NCBI GenBank assembly: GCA_019915015.1
Contig: JAHBBC010000010.1
Span: forward strand, 434,001-498,000
Reading direction: 5' to 3'
DNA: 64,000 nucleotides
Origin: Auriscalpium vulgare
Lineage: Eukaryota; Basidiomycota; Agaricomycetes; Russulales; Auriscalpiaceae
The notes beneath the pieces are model-generated. The model made no database searches, was not told where the DNA came from, and saw nothing but the letters and a program-made list of their open reading frames with translations. Of this stretch, positions 45,101 to 55,074 are shown one piece after another. The translations under genes were made by a program, and so were the position numbers. The stretch's first letter is position 1, and each line of letters opens with the position of its first letter.

Positions 45101-46379
45101 TGACCGAATACCTGTTACTGTACAAGGAGGTAACATTGGACCACCACACCCGTTGCTCATCTGCTCATGTATTCTTCAGATATACGGAGTTGAAGACATG
45201 AAGCCGAACCACCATTTCGCAGGACACACGTTCGATCAAATTCGTGACTACGGCCCAGTCCCCTCTTTCTGGGCATTCGCCGGCGAGCGTTTGAACAAGG
45301 TGCTCAAGAGCTTCAACCTGAACAACTGGGGCGACGGACAGCTCGAGATTACCATGATGCGAGCATTCCATCGCGGTCGCAACCTGGACGACATCGTGCG
45401 TACCTCCCTACCTTCTTCAAATTCACTGGTAATAATTTACACAGGTCGCCGACATCATCCGCAACGAGCACACATCCGACGCAGAGAAGGCGATTTCGAA
45501 GCGCATCGAGGCGGACAAGGGCCCTGCGCGCGGCACAGTTGAGGCTACAGCAGAGGCGTTAGATGAAAATGTTGAAGCGCAGGACGACGGTGCGCCAATG
45601 TTTTTATGTTCCAGGCCGCTCTCTGATCGTTGGAAACAGCTCTCTCCCCGCTCCCCATCCAACTTGGCCCTGCAGCACGGCGTCCTGAAGCGGCGTCGGC
45701 CCGGGTGAAAGGCGCCTTGTACAAGCTGTATAACGCCGCAGGCAAGAAGGTCTTTTACCCTGGCGAGCCAAATGTACGGAGGAATACGATCGTCCTCAAG
45801 AGTCAGATACAAAGCTTCAGCCACGTGCTCATCAATGGTCGGCGGATAGTACCCGTCAATGAAGCAAGAAAGCAGTCAGCAAGCTCCGCCATCGTCAAGG
45901 TACTGATCAACGGTAAGATGCACGGTGGAGAGGTGTTGCGAGTTTTCCAGCACCCACAGACTGGCGTTCCCAACCCGAGCGAAATATATGCCGAGATGCG
46001 TTGGATGATTCGGCAGAGCCTATCGCCGGTTGAAGGGGATCCATGGTCGGACTTGTGAGTCTTATCTCTAGCCTTTCGTCACACGAACCTAACCATGCTC
46101 AAAGCCCAGAGCTCGAGACCGAATTCTGGTCCCATAAGACGTATCATGGCGACACTTCGCCTGACGCCCCACCCGCCATCATCGCTCTGTCTCAGATCCG
46201 CTGCCAGATGGCTCGAGGCAGTTGCCAATGGACAAAGCCTAAGCTATGGGCCACCGTAACACTTGAGAGAGTAAGGTTTTGTCATTGTATAGTCTATTCT
46301 TCACTAACAAGTCTGCCAACAGGACGCTAGAGCTATGGGGAACCCTGAACCCGAGTCCGAGGATGAAGCCGCGTCGTAG
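42109..46379 (+). CDS. Tnp2-family (CACTA/EnSpm) transposase, one frameshift
   Basis: Starts ATG 42109 (MPACSCKECNGKTVSRWL). Exons: 42109..43424, 43475..43561, 43614..43768, 43815..43970, 44021..44206, 44254..44366, 44416..44529, 44581..45129, 45180..45395, 45445 to about 45705, then about 45706..46054, 46105..46270, 46323..46379. Introns are 46-52 nt. Tnp2 signatures: CVKCCRIHEPD..CSKCHAKLF, GKPFFSVTEDESGELRIGV, IICDHPAMCKMSGLADKGH (D) with CPKC, MTIIDPMHNLLLGLVKNQW (D), FAGERLNKVLKSFN (candidate E). The first frame stops at 45706-45708. The C-terminal part (KGALYKLYNAAGKKVF to LWATVTLERDAR) continues one base out of phase, so there is an indel near 45700. Acts in the nucleus by cutting E2 ends. 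Confidence 0.85.
42412..42489 (+). repeat. 21-bp tandem repeat in tnp2
   Basis: Nearly four perfect copies of GACGAGCACCTACCTCCTGC plus C, encoding DEHLPPA. A protein-coding minisatellite likely to vary in length between alleles. Confidence 0.9.
44677..44778 (+). repeat. Alanine-codon repeat in tnp2
   Basis: 34 codons of GCA/GCG/GCC with four GAA, giving runs of up to 15 alanines. Lies between conserved Tnp2 blocks in what is probably a linker; its length may vary by slippage. Confidence 0.85.
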
Positions 46380-46607
46380 AGTATAAGTTTGAAAAGTCAC
46401 TACCTACGAGAACATGTCCGTTCATGTCCATGCAAATACGAGAGCTACTGTAACATCGCGTGATCGTCTTGAATATGCGTGATTCGATCTCCGAGTCGAG
46501 TCCGAGGCCGAGTCCTAGAGTCCCAGCTCGCAAGGTAATTACCTACCGGCGTGTGTCCGTCTCTATCCATGCGAGAGCGAAAAAATCAGCCTTTCCCTTC
46601 AAACCCT

Positions 46608-48666
46608 TCAACCTTCGGCTTCCTCTGCATCGTCTTCGACTTCCTGCGTCCCAGTGCCCGGCCTGTCGCGTTGTCCGATGCCATCCCCTGCGACCGGCGG
46701 TGCCCAGTCCTCTGGATCGCCGACCTCGAACCAATCGGCGTACAAAACATCGTCGTCCTTGTGGTCATCCCACCAGCTAGGGTCGATCATACAGTCCCAC
46801 GGCGTAGTAGTGGGGACCTCGTCCGTCGTTCGTCCAGTCGTTCGAACGCGGTGGTTCGATCTACCCTTTTGATGAGCCGTCAGCGAGGCAGCATGCAGGC
46901 TCCGCAGCTCTGAGTAGAGCTCGTCAATCTGCAATGATGTCTTAGTGCATCTTCCCCCTTGAGAAACCTGCGACGCACCACGACCGACCGGTAGTTCGGA
47001 CGGATGACTTCAAAGAATTTCCAGGTCGCGGTGATCTCGTCTGGCACGGCGCCCATGCCCATCGCATCCTTCATTCTCTCCTTCCAGTCCCTCCACTCCT
47101 CGGTATTGCCGTCTTCTGCCTTGTACCCTTCCGGCCCAGAAACCTCATCGGACATGTAGTCCTCGTGCAGCAGGGCGGTCGGATTCTTGCCCTGGTGCTT
47201 ATTCTGGTATGCAGTAACTGCGCTTAATAATTGCCGAGCTTTCTGTGTGCGGGACGTCAAATCGCTACCGTGCGCAACATGCGGGTCTCGCAACTTACCA
47301 CCTTCCGCCGAGACGTCTCTCGCCGCTTCTTATCGGCCAGAGCAGCCTTCTCCTTGGTCTCCTCGTCGCCGTGCTGTTGCCGGAATCGAGCCTTGAATCC
47401 ATTGAACGTAATTTTGGCCAGCTCGTGAACGGTATCCCATGACACCTTAAACGAAGGGTCCTCCCTCCAGCCTTTGTCTTTTTGGTCAAGCTAAGCCCGT
47501 CCGTCCCGTGGCCCATCAGTTAGGCTCGGAGACATATAGACTGACACTCACCTCGAGCTCCCTGAACACGATATCCGTCACCCTTTTGAGCAGCAGCTTG
47601 TTCGCAGGATCGCCAACGCCAGCCTTGAAATTTGGGGTGAGGTAGGCCTCCCCCGAGACCTCGTCCGTCCGCGGGGGAAACCCAAGGGTCCACTCTGGCC
47701 ATTCCTCGTTCACTTTGACACCTGTGATCTCGCGGAATTGGCCCGCTGTCGCTTTCTGAAAAGAGATCAGTCACTATGCCACCAAGAGCATTTGCGACGT
47801 ACGGATATATCCATTCGCGCGTGCGACTGATTTATCGTCAAATCTCTCACCGCCTTGATCCGTGCAATGTCGACCAAGGGAGGTCCTGCAGCCTCCGCCA
47901 GCTTTGCGGCGGCCTCCTCCCTGGTCATCTCTTCCTGGCTTCCGCGTCGAAGCATCCTCTGCTTCGCCTTTTTCGTCCGCTTGCTCCCCGACCCCGTGCG
48001 ACGGACGCGGCTTGCAAAGGCGTGCGTTTCATTGCTGGGGACGACGCCCGAGGTGTCTGCCGCCTCAGGTGCACGGTGCGCGGCGCTCTGGGAGGCACCC
48101 CGCAGAACGCTGCTGGAGCTTCCAGCTGTGCGTGCGGCAGAGTGTATGCGCGGATCTATGCGGAGATCCTCCACCTCCTCCTCCTCGTCGTCCGCAAGTG
48201 GGTCGTCGTCCATCTCCCAGAGCTCCTCCTCGGTGAGCGCGTGGTCGACAGGGATCGCCAAGGCCTGGCGTGAGTGCAGAGCGGGGGAGCGGGGGTAGCG
48301 CGAAGTCTGTTCGCGATCCTTGCTGTTGAGTCGCGGCGGGCTACGACTGCGCTCGGGGCTCCGCTGGGGCGCGTTCTCGCCACGGTTGGATGTCTGTCTA
48401 GGGCGCACTGTACGGCCTCGGCGTGCTGAGGCAGGTTGCACAGGCGGCGTACCACCTGCGAATCTCTCGATGCTACGGTGTCCTCCAACCTCCTCAGCCT
48501 CCCCTCTCGCCTGACCCTGCAGCCCAAAAGGCTCTCCTCGCGGCGCGTCCGGGCCAAAGCGATCCTCGTGCGTCGTGCGAAGGGCCTCAACCCTTTGCGT
48601 GTCGTCGAGGATGGGCCAAATGGAGACCAGCAGCGGCGGCGCGTTTGAAGGCAGAGGGATCGGCAT
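46608..48666 (-). CDS. E2-encoded protein of unknown function, 598 aa
   Basis: Five exons: 48666..47851, 47755..47552, 47490..47299, 47242..46979, 46928..46608; introns 50-95 nt, phases consistent. Starts MPIPLPSNAPPLLVSIWPIL. The N-terminal half is disordered, with RS-rich and acidic stretches (ALTEEELWEMDDDPLADDEE) and a basic KRTKKAKQRMLRRG. The C-terminal half looks folded: REITGVKVNEEWPEWTLGF, KDKGWREDPSFKVSWDTVH, ADKKRRETSRRKV, and FFEVIRPNYRSVV followed by IDELYSELRSLH. Similar proteins are common in mushrooms as unnamed multi-copy genes, from memory. Convergent with tnp2. Role unknown; DNA binding is possible from the basic segments. Confidence 0.72.
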
Positions 48667-49204
48667 GGCAAGGTAGTATTGAAACAATGCTGAGATAGAG
48701 AGAGGAGGACGAGGGCAAGGAAGAGTGCAGGCTCACAACGTGGACGCGACGCGTCAAGTCGCGCAGGGCCCGCGCCACGCCGCACCGCGTCAAGTCGTGC
48801 TGTTACGTCATCACACACAAGAAAGATTGAATAGAATTATGTAGCAACGGCGCACAGAACGAGTCCCGGATTCTACATCCTATGTCTCAAGGTCCACTCC
48901 GTGTTCCTATTTGGTCGGTGCCAGATCGGCGATGTGGCTATGCGCACCCGGATCGCTGTGGCTATGCTTCTTCTATATGAAGTGGCTGTGCGCAATTATC
49001 CGGAGCGCCCGCTATGCTCTTGCAGCGAAACGGGCGTCAACATATCAGTGAGGTACAGGAGAGCCAGATTGAAATTCACTGGCCTTGACCACGGTTTGTT
49101 GCTCACCCGCTGTGGTGACGCCTTGCATGCATTCCGACGGGGGATTAAATCAGACAATGCATGAAATTTACACAGAGCGCGTCGTACACTAATACACATG
49201 GCCG
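48667..49204. other. E2 spacer
   Basis: Upstream region of the 598-aa gene and 3' flank of the 769-aa gene. GTGGCTATGC recurs at about 48933 and 48958. No palindrome module and no gene seen. Confidence 0.4.
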
Positions 49205-51623
49205 CTAAACTTTACGCTCTGCAATAGACGGGGGCCGCGCAAGAGGGAATGTCGGCAGTCGCCCACGGCGTTTGTAGAAATAGCGTGCGTAAGCCTCGTA
49301 AAGTGTCACCTCGTACGCATTGAAGGCGGATGGTGAGACGGTGACTTCCATGTTGTCGATGTCGCTGTCCCCAAACTCGGGCCATGCGTGGACCAGGGCT
49401 CGCAAACGGAGCACTCCTGCCCGCCGCCATATCCAATCCTCGGAAAGGATGTAGTCCAGGTCTGCAGGGTCCGTCATGACATCGAGCCCTCCGTTCCAAA
49501 CACCCAACCAGTCCAGAAACCGCTGGTACGTCGAGGGCTCACCGATCTCCGCCATTATTTCCTCGTCGAGCTGCAGGAGCTCCAGCCGGAAATGTTTGAT
49601 GGAGAGTTGCCAGACTACCTCTTGCCAGAGCACCTGGTCGCTTGCGGTCCGGCTGGCGCTGACCGGTTCATTCCTCCATAGCGGACGGTCGTCAGGGTGA
49701 TAGGGAGGGAAACCGCACATCACTGCAAAATGCACGGCAACATTTAACTTCTCCGCGACCCGTTTATCATGCCCACCAGGCGTTCGAGATGACTTGTGCG
49801 GCTCACGCCGCTTGCCCAAAGTCGGTGGATCCGCTGGATGTGGTGGCAGTTGGGCGATGAGATCTGGAGAGTAAATCGACCGATGTTTGGCATTTGGGCG
49901 CTGTGCGATTGAGTGGTAACTGCCGTCCAGCGCCACCTTCCACCCCGACGCCGTGAGAGTGGTGGGCCGCTCCTCCTCCGAGTGGACGGCGAGGAAGCAA
50001 TGCGGGCGGATACGCAGCCAGTTGTGCATCTTCAGGGCGACATTGCCGGTGAAGGCGTGGAACGGGGGGAGGCTGTATTGGATGGGCCTTGCGTTTTGAA
50101 CCTCCGAAAGGGAAGCTAGTTTTGCTTCGATCGGCGCCCAGTGCAGATTGGTAGCTGGCAGCCAGCTTGGACGGGTCGGGACGTCACGACTGACCACTGT
50201 GGGAGCGCTGCTGGCTGTCTCCTTGCCCTTGCCTTTGCGCAAGCTTCGGGCCTTCTTGGCAGGCGGCGCGGGTACCTCTACAAGTGAACGGTCAGGTTCA
50301 AGACTTTGCGGTGCACGCAGTGTATTCACGTACCAGGGGCATTCGAAGGACCGGCGTGCGCAACCGGCGCAGGCGCGTGGATATCTTCCAGCGTCGCCGT
50401 CATCGTAGGAGGGTCATCGGGTGCGTCGGGAATGATGGGTCGTGGCGGGGCAACGACGGGCTTGCTGCTCAGTTGGTAGCGCCGAAGCTGCTGCGCGAAT
50501 CCGGTGTGCGCATTGTCGACCGCCACGCCGTCTTTCCACGCGGGGGCCTCCACAGTGATGTTCCCGAGCTTTTTCGTCTTTCTCTTCGCAAAGACATCTT
50601 TCCACGGTGTTGGCTCCACGACCGCCTGAATCCATGTGGTGCGGTCGAGCGTGTTGATGGGCCGCACCCACCAGACAGGGATGCCCACGCGATACATCGT
50701 TTGGACGGTCTTGATAGACCCCGTGATCACGCCTCGGACGGGCGTGACGGGTGCGGGCTTAGCCTGAGGGGCGGTCTCGATGCGCGGCTTGAAGATGGCC
50801 ATGTAGTTGTGCCATGCGCGCAGGTCCAAGAGCAGGCGTTGGCACTCGCGGAACCACTGAATTGCCTGTCCAAGCGGCAGTGTGCGGTCGAGACCGTTGA
50901 GCGCCATGGTGAGAGCCGCACTCTGCCTGTCCGCATACGCCATCGTTCGATCGCTGTAACCCTTTGACATCCCGTGGTAGGAGTATGCCCCGTTGGCCTC
51001 CTCAGCCGCGTCGCGGAGGCGGGTGATGATGGAGACGTCCAGACGACCGAGATCACGGCCGAAGGTTTCGGCGCGCCAGTCGTGCTCGTTGAAGGAGAAC
51101 CACGGCGCAGCGTCATCCTTCCAACTACCGAGCTCGAGGGGAGCTTTTATGCCCGTAGATATGCGCTCACGCGGCTGTCGTGTGAGAAAGTCGAGCGGCG
51201 GCAGCGGGTCGGGTCCGGCGAGCTTGCTGCGGGTGCATTGCAGAAGCATGGGGTTGGCAGGCGCGACTGCTGTGTGGGGCTCCATAGAGTCGAACACCTG
51301 GGGCCATTTGAGGTGCTCGAAAGACCCAAGCATGCCGTCGGCGTAGTAGCCGAACTCTTCATCGCGACTGTGCACGGGGACTTCGGGCACGAAGTCGGCG
51401 TTCGGCGACGAGACCCACAGCTGGCCTTTGCTGCCAGGCAAAGGAGCAATGCATAAAGCGTCGGCAGCGCCACGGTTACCGTCTTGCGGAGGAACCGACG
51501 ACACTGCTGCGGTGACTTGTTGCTCGTCTCGATAGTACGGGAGAGTCTCGGCTGGCCTGCGCAGACAAGGTAAAACGGCTGCCACAAAAATAGGTAAGAG
51601 AGCACTCACGGGCTGTCGGTCAT
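49205..51623 (-). CDS. E2-encoded protein of unknown function, 769 aa
   Basis: Three exons: 51623..51610 (MTDS plus two bases), 51556..50334, 50277..49205; introns of 53 and 56 nt. The N-terminal half contains SFNEHDWRAETFGRDLGRL, GYSDRTMAYADRQSAALTM and IQWFRECQRLLLDLRAWHN. A linker with basic PPAKKARSLRKGKGKE follows. The C-terminal half has HNWLRIRPHCFLAVHSEEER, WKVALDGSYHSIAQ, FGDSDIDNMEVTV and ends RPPSIAERKV. No family recognised. The start is about 260 bp from a palindrome module, facing the truncated plus-strand unit. Probably an accessory protein of E2. Confidence 0.72.
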
Positions 51624-52330
51624 TGTGCGCGTGGGCTCCCTGCTCGACCGCTATTTCGTTTGGGATCTAAGTCGCAGCTCGTCAGCACAGGATATTCGAG
51701 CCGCAACCCGACAGTCCAGGAGGTACCAGGTCTGGCGCCATACAGGGACGAGGGGATGCAAAAGGAGGGGACTCACAAGGTACAATCTGCACGGCACACC
51801 GTGGCCACACGTAGAGTCTTGATACGGCGCCTTGAACCGGTGTTCTTGAGGGGACGAAAGCAACGTGTCCAAGGTCACAAGTGTAGCCTGTATAGGCTGC
51901 ACTCAAACGTGACACTCGGACAAAGTAGCCTGTAAAGGCTGCTTCGTCGCGGGGGATGGGGGATGCTGGGGCCGGGTGGGCGACGGCGGAGACGCGGAGG
52001 CGGGGTCTGCGAGGGGGAAGCGGAAGGCGTGGGGTGTGGTGAAGGTGGCCGCAGGGTCTATGATGATGATGGTGAGGTTGCGGGAGAGCGGTGGGTGGTG
52101 TTGGGCGGTGGGCTATGCAGGGCGGGACGGGGGATGGTGGAGAGCGGCGAAGTGACAAGTCAGACGCGCGTCACGCCAATACTCAGACGCGCGTCACGCC
52201 AATACTCAGCGTCACGTCACGGTGTCGCGTCACTGTTCGCCGCGCGTTTTCGCTAAGTCGCTCCCGCCCACCAACCCCGCCTCCACCCACTCTCCTTCCC
52301 CCCCTCCACTCCCCCCTTCCCCGCGACGAA
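51624..52330. promoter_or_regulatory. Divergent control region between E2 units
   Basis: Contains palindrome-module copy 2 (51884-51942, minus orientation) and leads to copy 3 (52331). Between them lie GC-rich sequence and a 23-25 bp tandem pair AGACGCGCGTCACGCCAATA at about 52163-52210, followed by GTCACGTCACGGTGTCGCGT, rich in CGTCAC. Likely the shared promoter of the 769-aa gene and the truncated plus-strand gene. Confidence 0.55.
51884..51942 (-). promoter_or_regulatory. Paired-palindrome module, copy 2
   Basis: TAGCCTGTATAGGCTGC (51884-51900) and TAGCCTGTAAAGGCTGC (51926-51942), on the strand of the 769-aa gene. On the minus strand the order and flanks match copies 1 and 3: GACGAAGCAGCC first, then GAGTGCAGCC and ACACTTGTGA. 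Confidence 0.7.
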
Positions 52331-52388
52331 GCAGCCTTTACAGGCTACTTTGTCTGGCTTCGCCTGGAGTGCAGCCTTTACAGGCTGC
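52331..52388 (+). promoter_or_regulatory. Paired-palindrome module, copy 3
   Basis: GCAGCCTTTACAGGCTAC (52331-52348) and GCAGCCTTTACAGGCTGC (52371-52388), 40 bp apart, followed by ACTTGCGAAG. It precedes the truncated plus-strand gene. Confidence 0.7.
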
Positions 52389-52870
52389 ACTTGCGAAGTC
52401 GGACGCGTCGCATCTCATCAAGGCCCCGATCCCAGCGCCGACTTGGCCCCTCCCCAAGCTGAAGTCCACACTCACCGCGGACCTGTCGCCAGAGGCGCAG
52501 GCGCAATGCAAGGTACGTTTGAATGAGCGTCGCGCTGCTTATTTACGTCCAACTGATCTCGTCTTACCCATAGGATTCCTCCTCCAGCGCGGGTTAGTTC
52601 TCAACGTCCCACAGCGCCCCCACGAATTTTTCTCCAATGTGCAGCGCAATTTTCTTTGCTGCAATCTACCATACTGACATCACCGACGTCTTCTCCACAG
52701 GGCTACCATCCGTCACCGAAACCGCGCGTCTCCGCGCCGTCACCACGAAGTCAGCACGGCCTGCGACGGTACGTGCTTATCTCCTTGACTGCCGCCCGCT
52801 CGCTGATATAGAGCACAGGGAGGAATGTAGGCTTGGCGCTGCTTCCCATCGTCTGGGAGCACGACTTGCA
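52389..52870 (+). pseudogene. 5' remnant of a sixth E2 gene
   Basis: Downstream of module copy 3 the plus strand shows small exon-like pieces. PKLKSTLTADLSPEAQAQCK ends at a GTACGT donor. CCATAG then DSSSSAG comes before a GTTAGT donor. CCACAG then GLPSVTETARLRAVTTKS ends at another GTACGT. No start codon fits and the unit ends against the 3' end of the TET/JBP gene. It looks like a gene truncated when the TET/JBP unit was placed next to it. No family recognised. Confidence 0.4.
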
Positions 52871-52888
52871 TTTATTTCGTGTAATACG

Positions 52889-54524
52889 TTACTTTTGAAT
52901 GCATATTCCGTGGTCCCCCTCCAACGCCTCCGCCTTTGAGAACATTCCCAGCGCATCCACTGCCCTTTCCACCACCTCCGCATCCAACTTTGCCTTGAGC
53001 ACTGGGTCCTCTCGGGCCAGCTGCCGGCCGGTGCGACAGCCATACGTGTGCCAACGCGTGAGGGCGCCGGCGCAATATTGCGTGAACGAATACCGTGTCT
53101 CCCCAGGCTGCACCGGGGTGTTTCCATGGATAAGGAGGGCGGAAGGGAGGAGGATTGTCGAGCCGGGGGGAAACTCAACCACCAGCTTCAAGTCCCAAAG
53201 AATGAGGTGGCCTCCCCGCTTGTAGTCGTAGCTGCCAAACGCGGTTACGGAGCACCACCCGTACGGGACGTTGAGGTGGTCGCGGTGGAGACGGGTCGCG
53301 ACTTGAGGGCCGAAATTAAAGGTGGCTGTAGGGAAGACGGAGTTTGAGAAGGGGGGTGCAAGCGTCGGATCCTGATCGCGAACGCCTTGGACGGTTTCCT
53401 TGCAGCTGGCGAAGAGCCGAGGCCCATACAACTTGTACGACGCTGCATGAGGAAGCGGTCAGATCAGCTGGACCGTCGGACGACGCTGCGACGCACCACT
53501 TCCAAAGCCTGCGAACCTGCGGAAAGCAACGCTGCGACCTAGGCAAGTGAACGCGCCAACCTGCTTGTCGGTCTTGGGCTTCAAGTTTGTAGGCTCCTGG
53601 AGGCAAAAGGGTATGTCAGGCTTCGAGTACATCGCGTCACCGCGCCGATGGTGCGTACCGTTCGTCCTCCTCCGAAGGAAAAGCCCATGCTGAGATGCGG
53701 ATAAGTGCCGCGTTTGCTCTTCTGCTGCCCTGCGGCGAAATCGCAACCCCGTAGTATTTCGTCCGCCTGCTGGTTGGCCTGCCGGATAACATCAGGCCAG
53801 TCCTTCGATTCAGCGGGCTGCCCTGCCAGCGGCACGAGGATGCGGCCTTGTTCGTCAACGATTGCCCGGCTTTTTCTGTGGAGCCAGACATGAGCAACGC
53901 GACTTCCTGGATGCTATCGCAACTTGCCTGCCATCCCATTCCACCAGCTCGAACTTGTAATGCTCCAGGAGTACAGGCAGCTCGAGCGCCTCCTTGGAGA
54001 GCTTCTGCACCTCCGGGGGAAGGTCGCGCTGGCCGATGTACGCCCCACCAGCAACTGGCAACGCCGAGGCTTCGAACGCCGCCGGTTTAACCTCAGGTGT
54101 TGCGTATTTCCTGGCGACCGCGGGCCGCAAGGGACGGACGCCAGCTGAAGTGGCCTGCACGAGCCGGCGTTTGGCACGACGGCGCGTCTGGTAGCCTTTC
54201 TGCGCCTTTTCTTTCAACTTATTGCCGACGGGCCCGACGGAGCCCATGCAGAAGAGAGCTGAAGCTGCAGCGTTGCTGGGTGCCGCGTCCTGCACCGAGA
54301 TCGAGTGGGCGGAGCCGTCGGCTGCTTCGACGAGGTCGCTCTCTTCCTCCTCGGCGTCGGCAGATGCGGCAGCCTCTGCCATGGATGTTTGAAGGGCTGT
54401 CTGCAGGTCGAAACCTCCGGCAACAATGTATCGTGGCTGGTAACGCTTTCCTGAACGAGTCTGCAGGCATGACGTTAGAAGATACAACGCATCGCCAGAA
54501 CCACACAGGACGTACAGCACTCAT
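52889..54524 (-). CDS. TET/JBP-family 5-methylpyrimidine dioxygenase, 470 aa
   Basis: Oxidises methylated pyrimidines, mainly 5-methylcytosine in DNA, using Fe(II) and 2-oxoglutarate; acts in the nucleus. Exons: 54524..54516 (MSA), 54460..53928, 53875..53659, 53596..53497, 53442..52889. Introns are 52-62 nt; that at 53927..53876 has a GC donor (GCAAGT). All phases agree. The N-terminus has TRSGKRYQPRYIVAGGFD and a helical, basic region. The core has ILVPLAGQPAESKDWPDVI, GFSFGGGRTEPTNL, FRRFAGFGSASYKLYGPRLF and NSVFPTATFNFGP. The catalytic double-stranded beta helix has HRDHLN (H339, D341), GGHLILWDLKLVVEFPPGS, LIHGN (H392) and GETRYSFTQY (R403). All metal and 2-oxoglutarate ligands expected of an active enzyme are present. 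Divergent from the DUF6698-type gene. Confidence 0.88.
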
Positions 54525-55074
54525 GGCTAGGCACGATGAGAGGGGGAGACCAGCGTGTGCCAGGAGGTGCCGGGGCCGACTCGCTGCAAGGCAAATCGCT
54601 GAGAAAGGGTGGGGATGGTAAGAGACTGCCGAGAAAGCCAAGAGGTGCCGGGGTCGACTCGCTACAAGGCGGATGCGGAGAAAGTTGGGGGGAAGCGCAG
54701 TGGAGGCCAGCAGCGTTAAAAAGGGCAGGGGTGGGAGTACCGGCGAGACCAAGTCCGGCCACACGACCAAGCGTGTCCCTGCAGCGGCAGGGCCTCGTGC
54801 CTGCCCCTCGTGCCTGCCTCCCGTGGCCGTCAGGCGTCCGGATCGATGGAGACAAAGGCGACGGTGACGGATGGTGCGGGCGGTGGAGGACGAGCGCGTT
54901 GCGAATGCCCTAGTCGCGACTTGGCTGATTTTGGACCGACGCGATCACATGACCGGCCTCGAGATCGCAGCAACGACGTCATCGCTCGGGCGCCTTCTTA
55001 AACGGATGCGTTCCAGCTGCGACGTCGCTTGCTTTTTCCCCTCTTCCCCCAGCCTCGCCTGGGTCCTCGCTGGC
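54525..55074. promoter_or_regulatory. Divergent control region of TET/JBP and DUF6698-type genes
   Basis: 550 bp. It holds a direct repeat of about 45 bp: AGGTGCCGGGG(C/T)CGACTCGCT and GCAAGGC or ACAAGGC, at about 54569-54612 and 54641-54690. No paired-palindrome module is present, so this unit is likely controlled differently from the three units that carry it. Confidence 0.5.
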
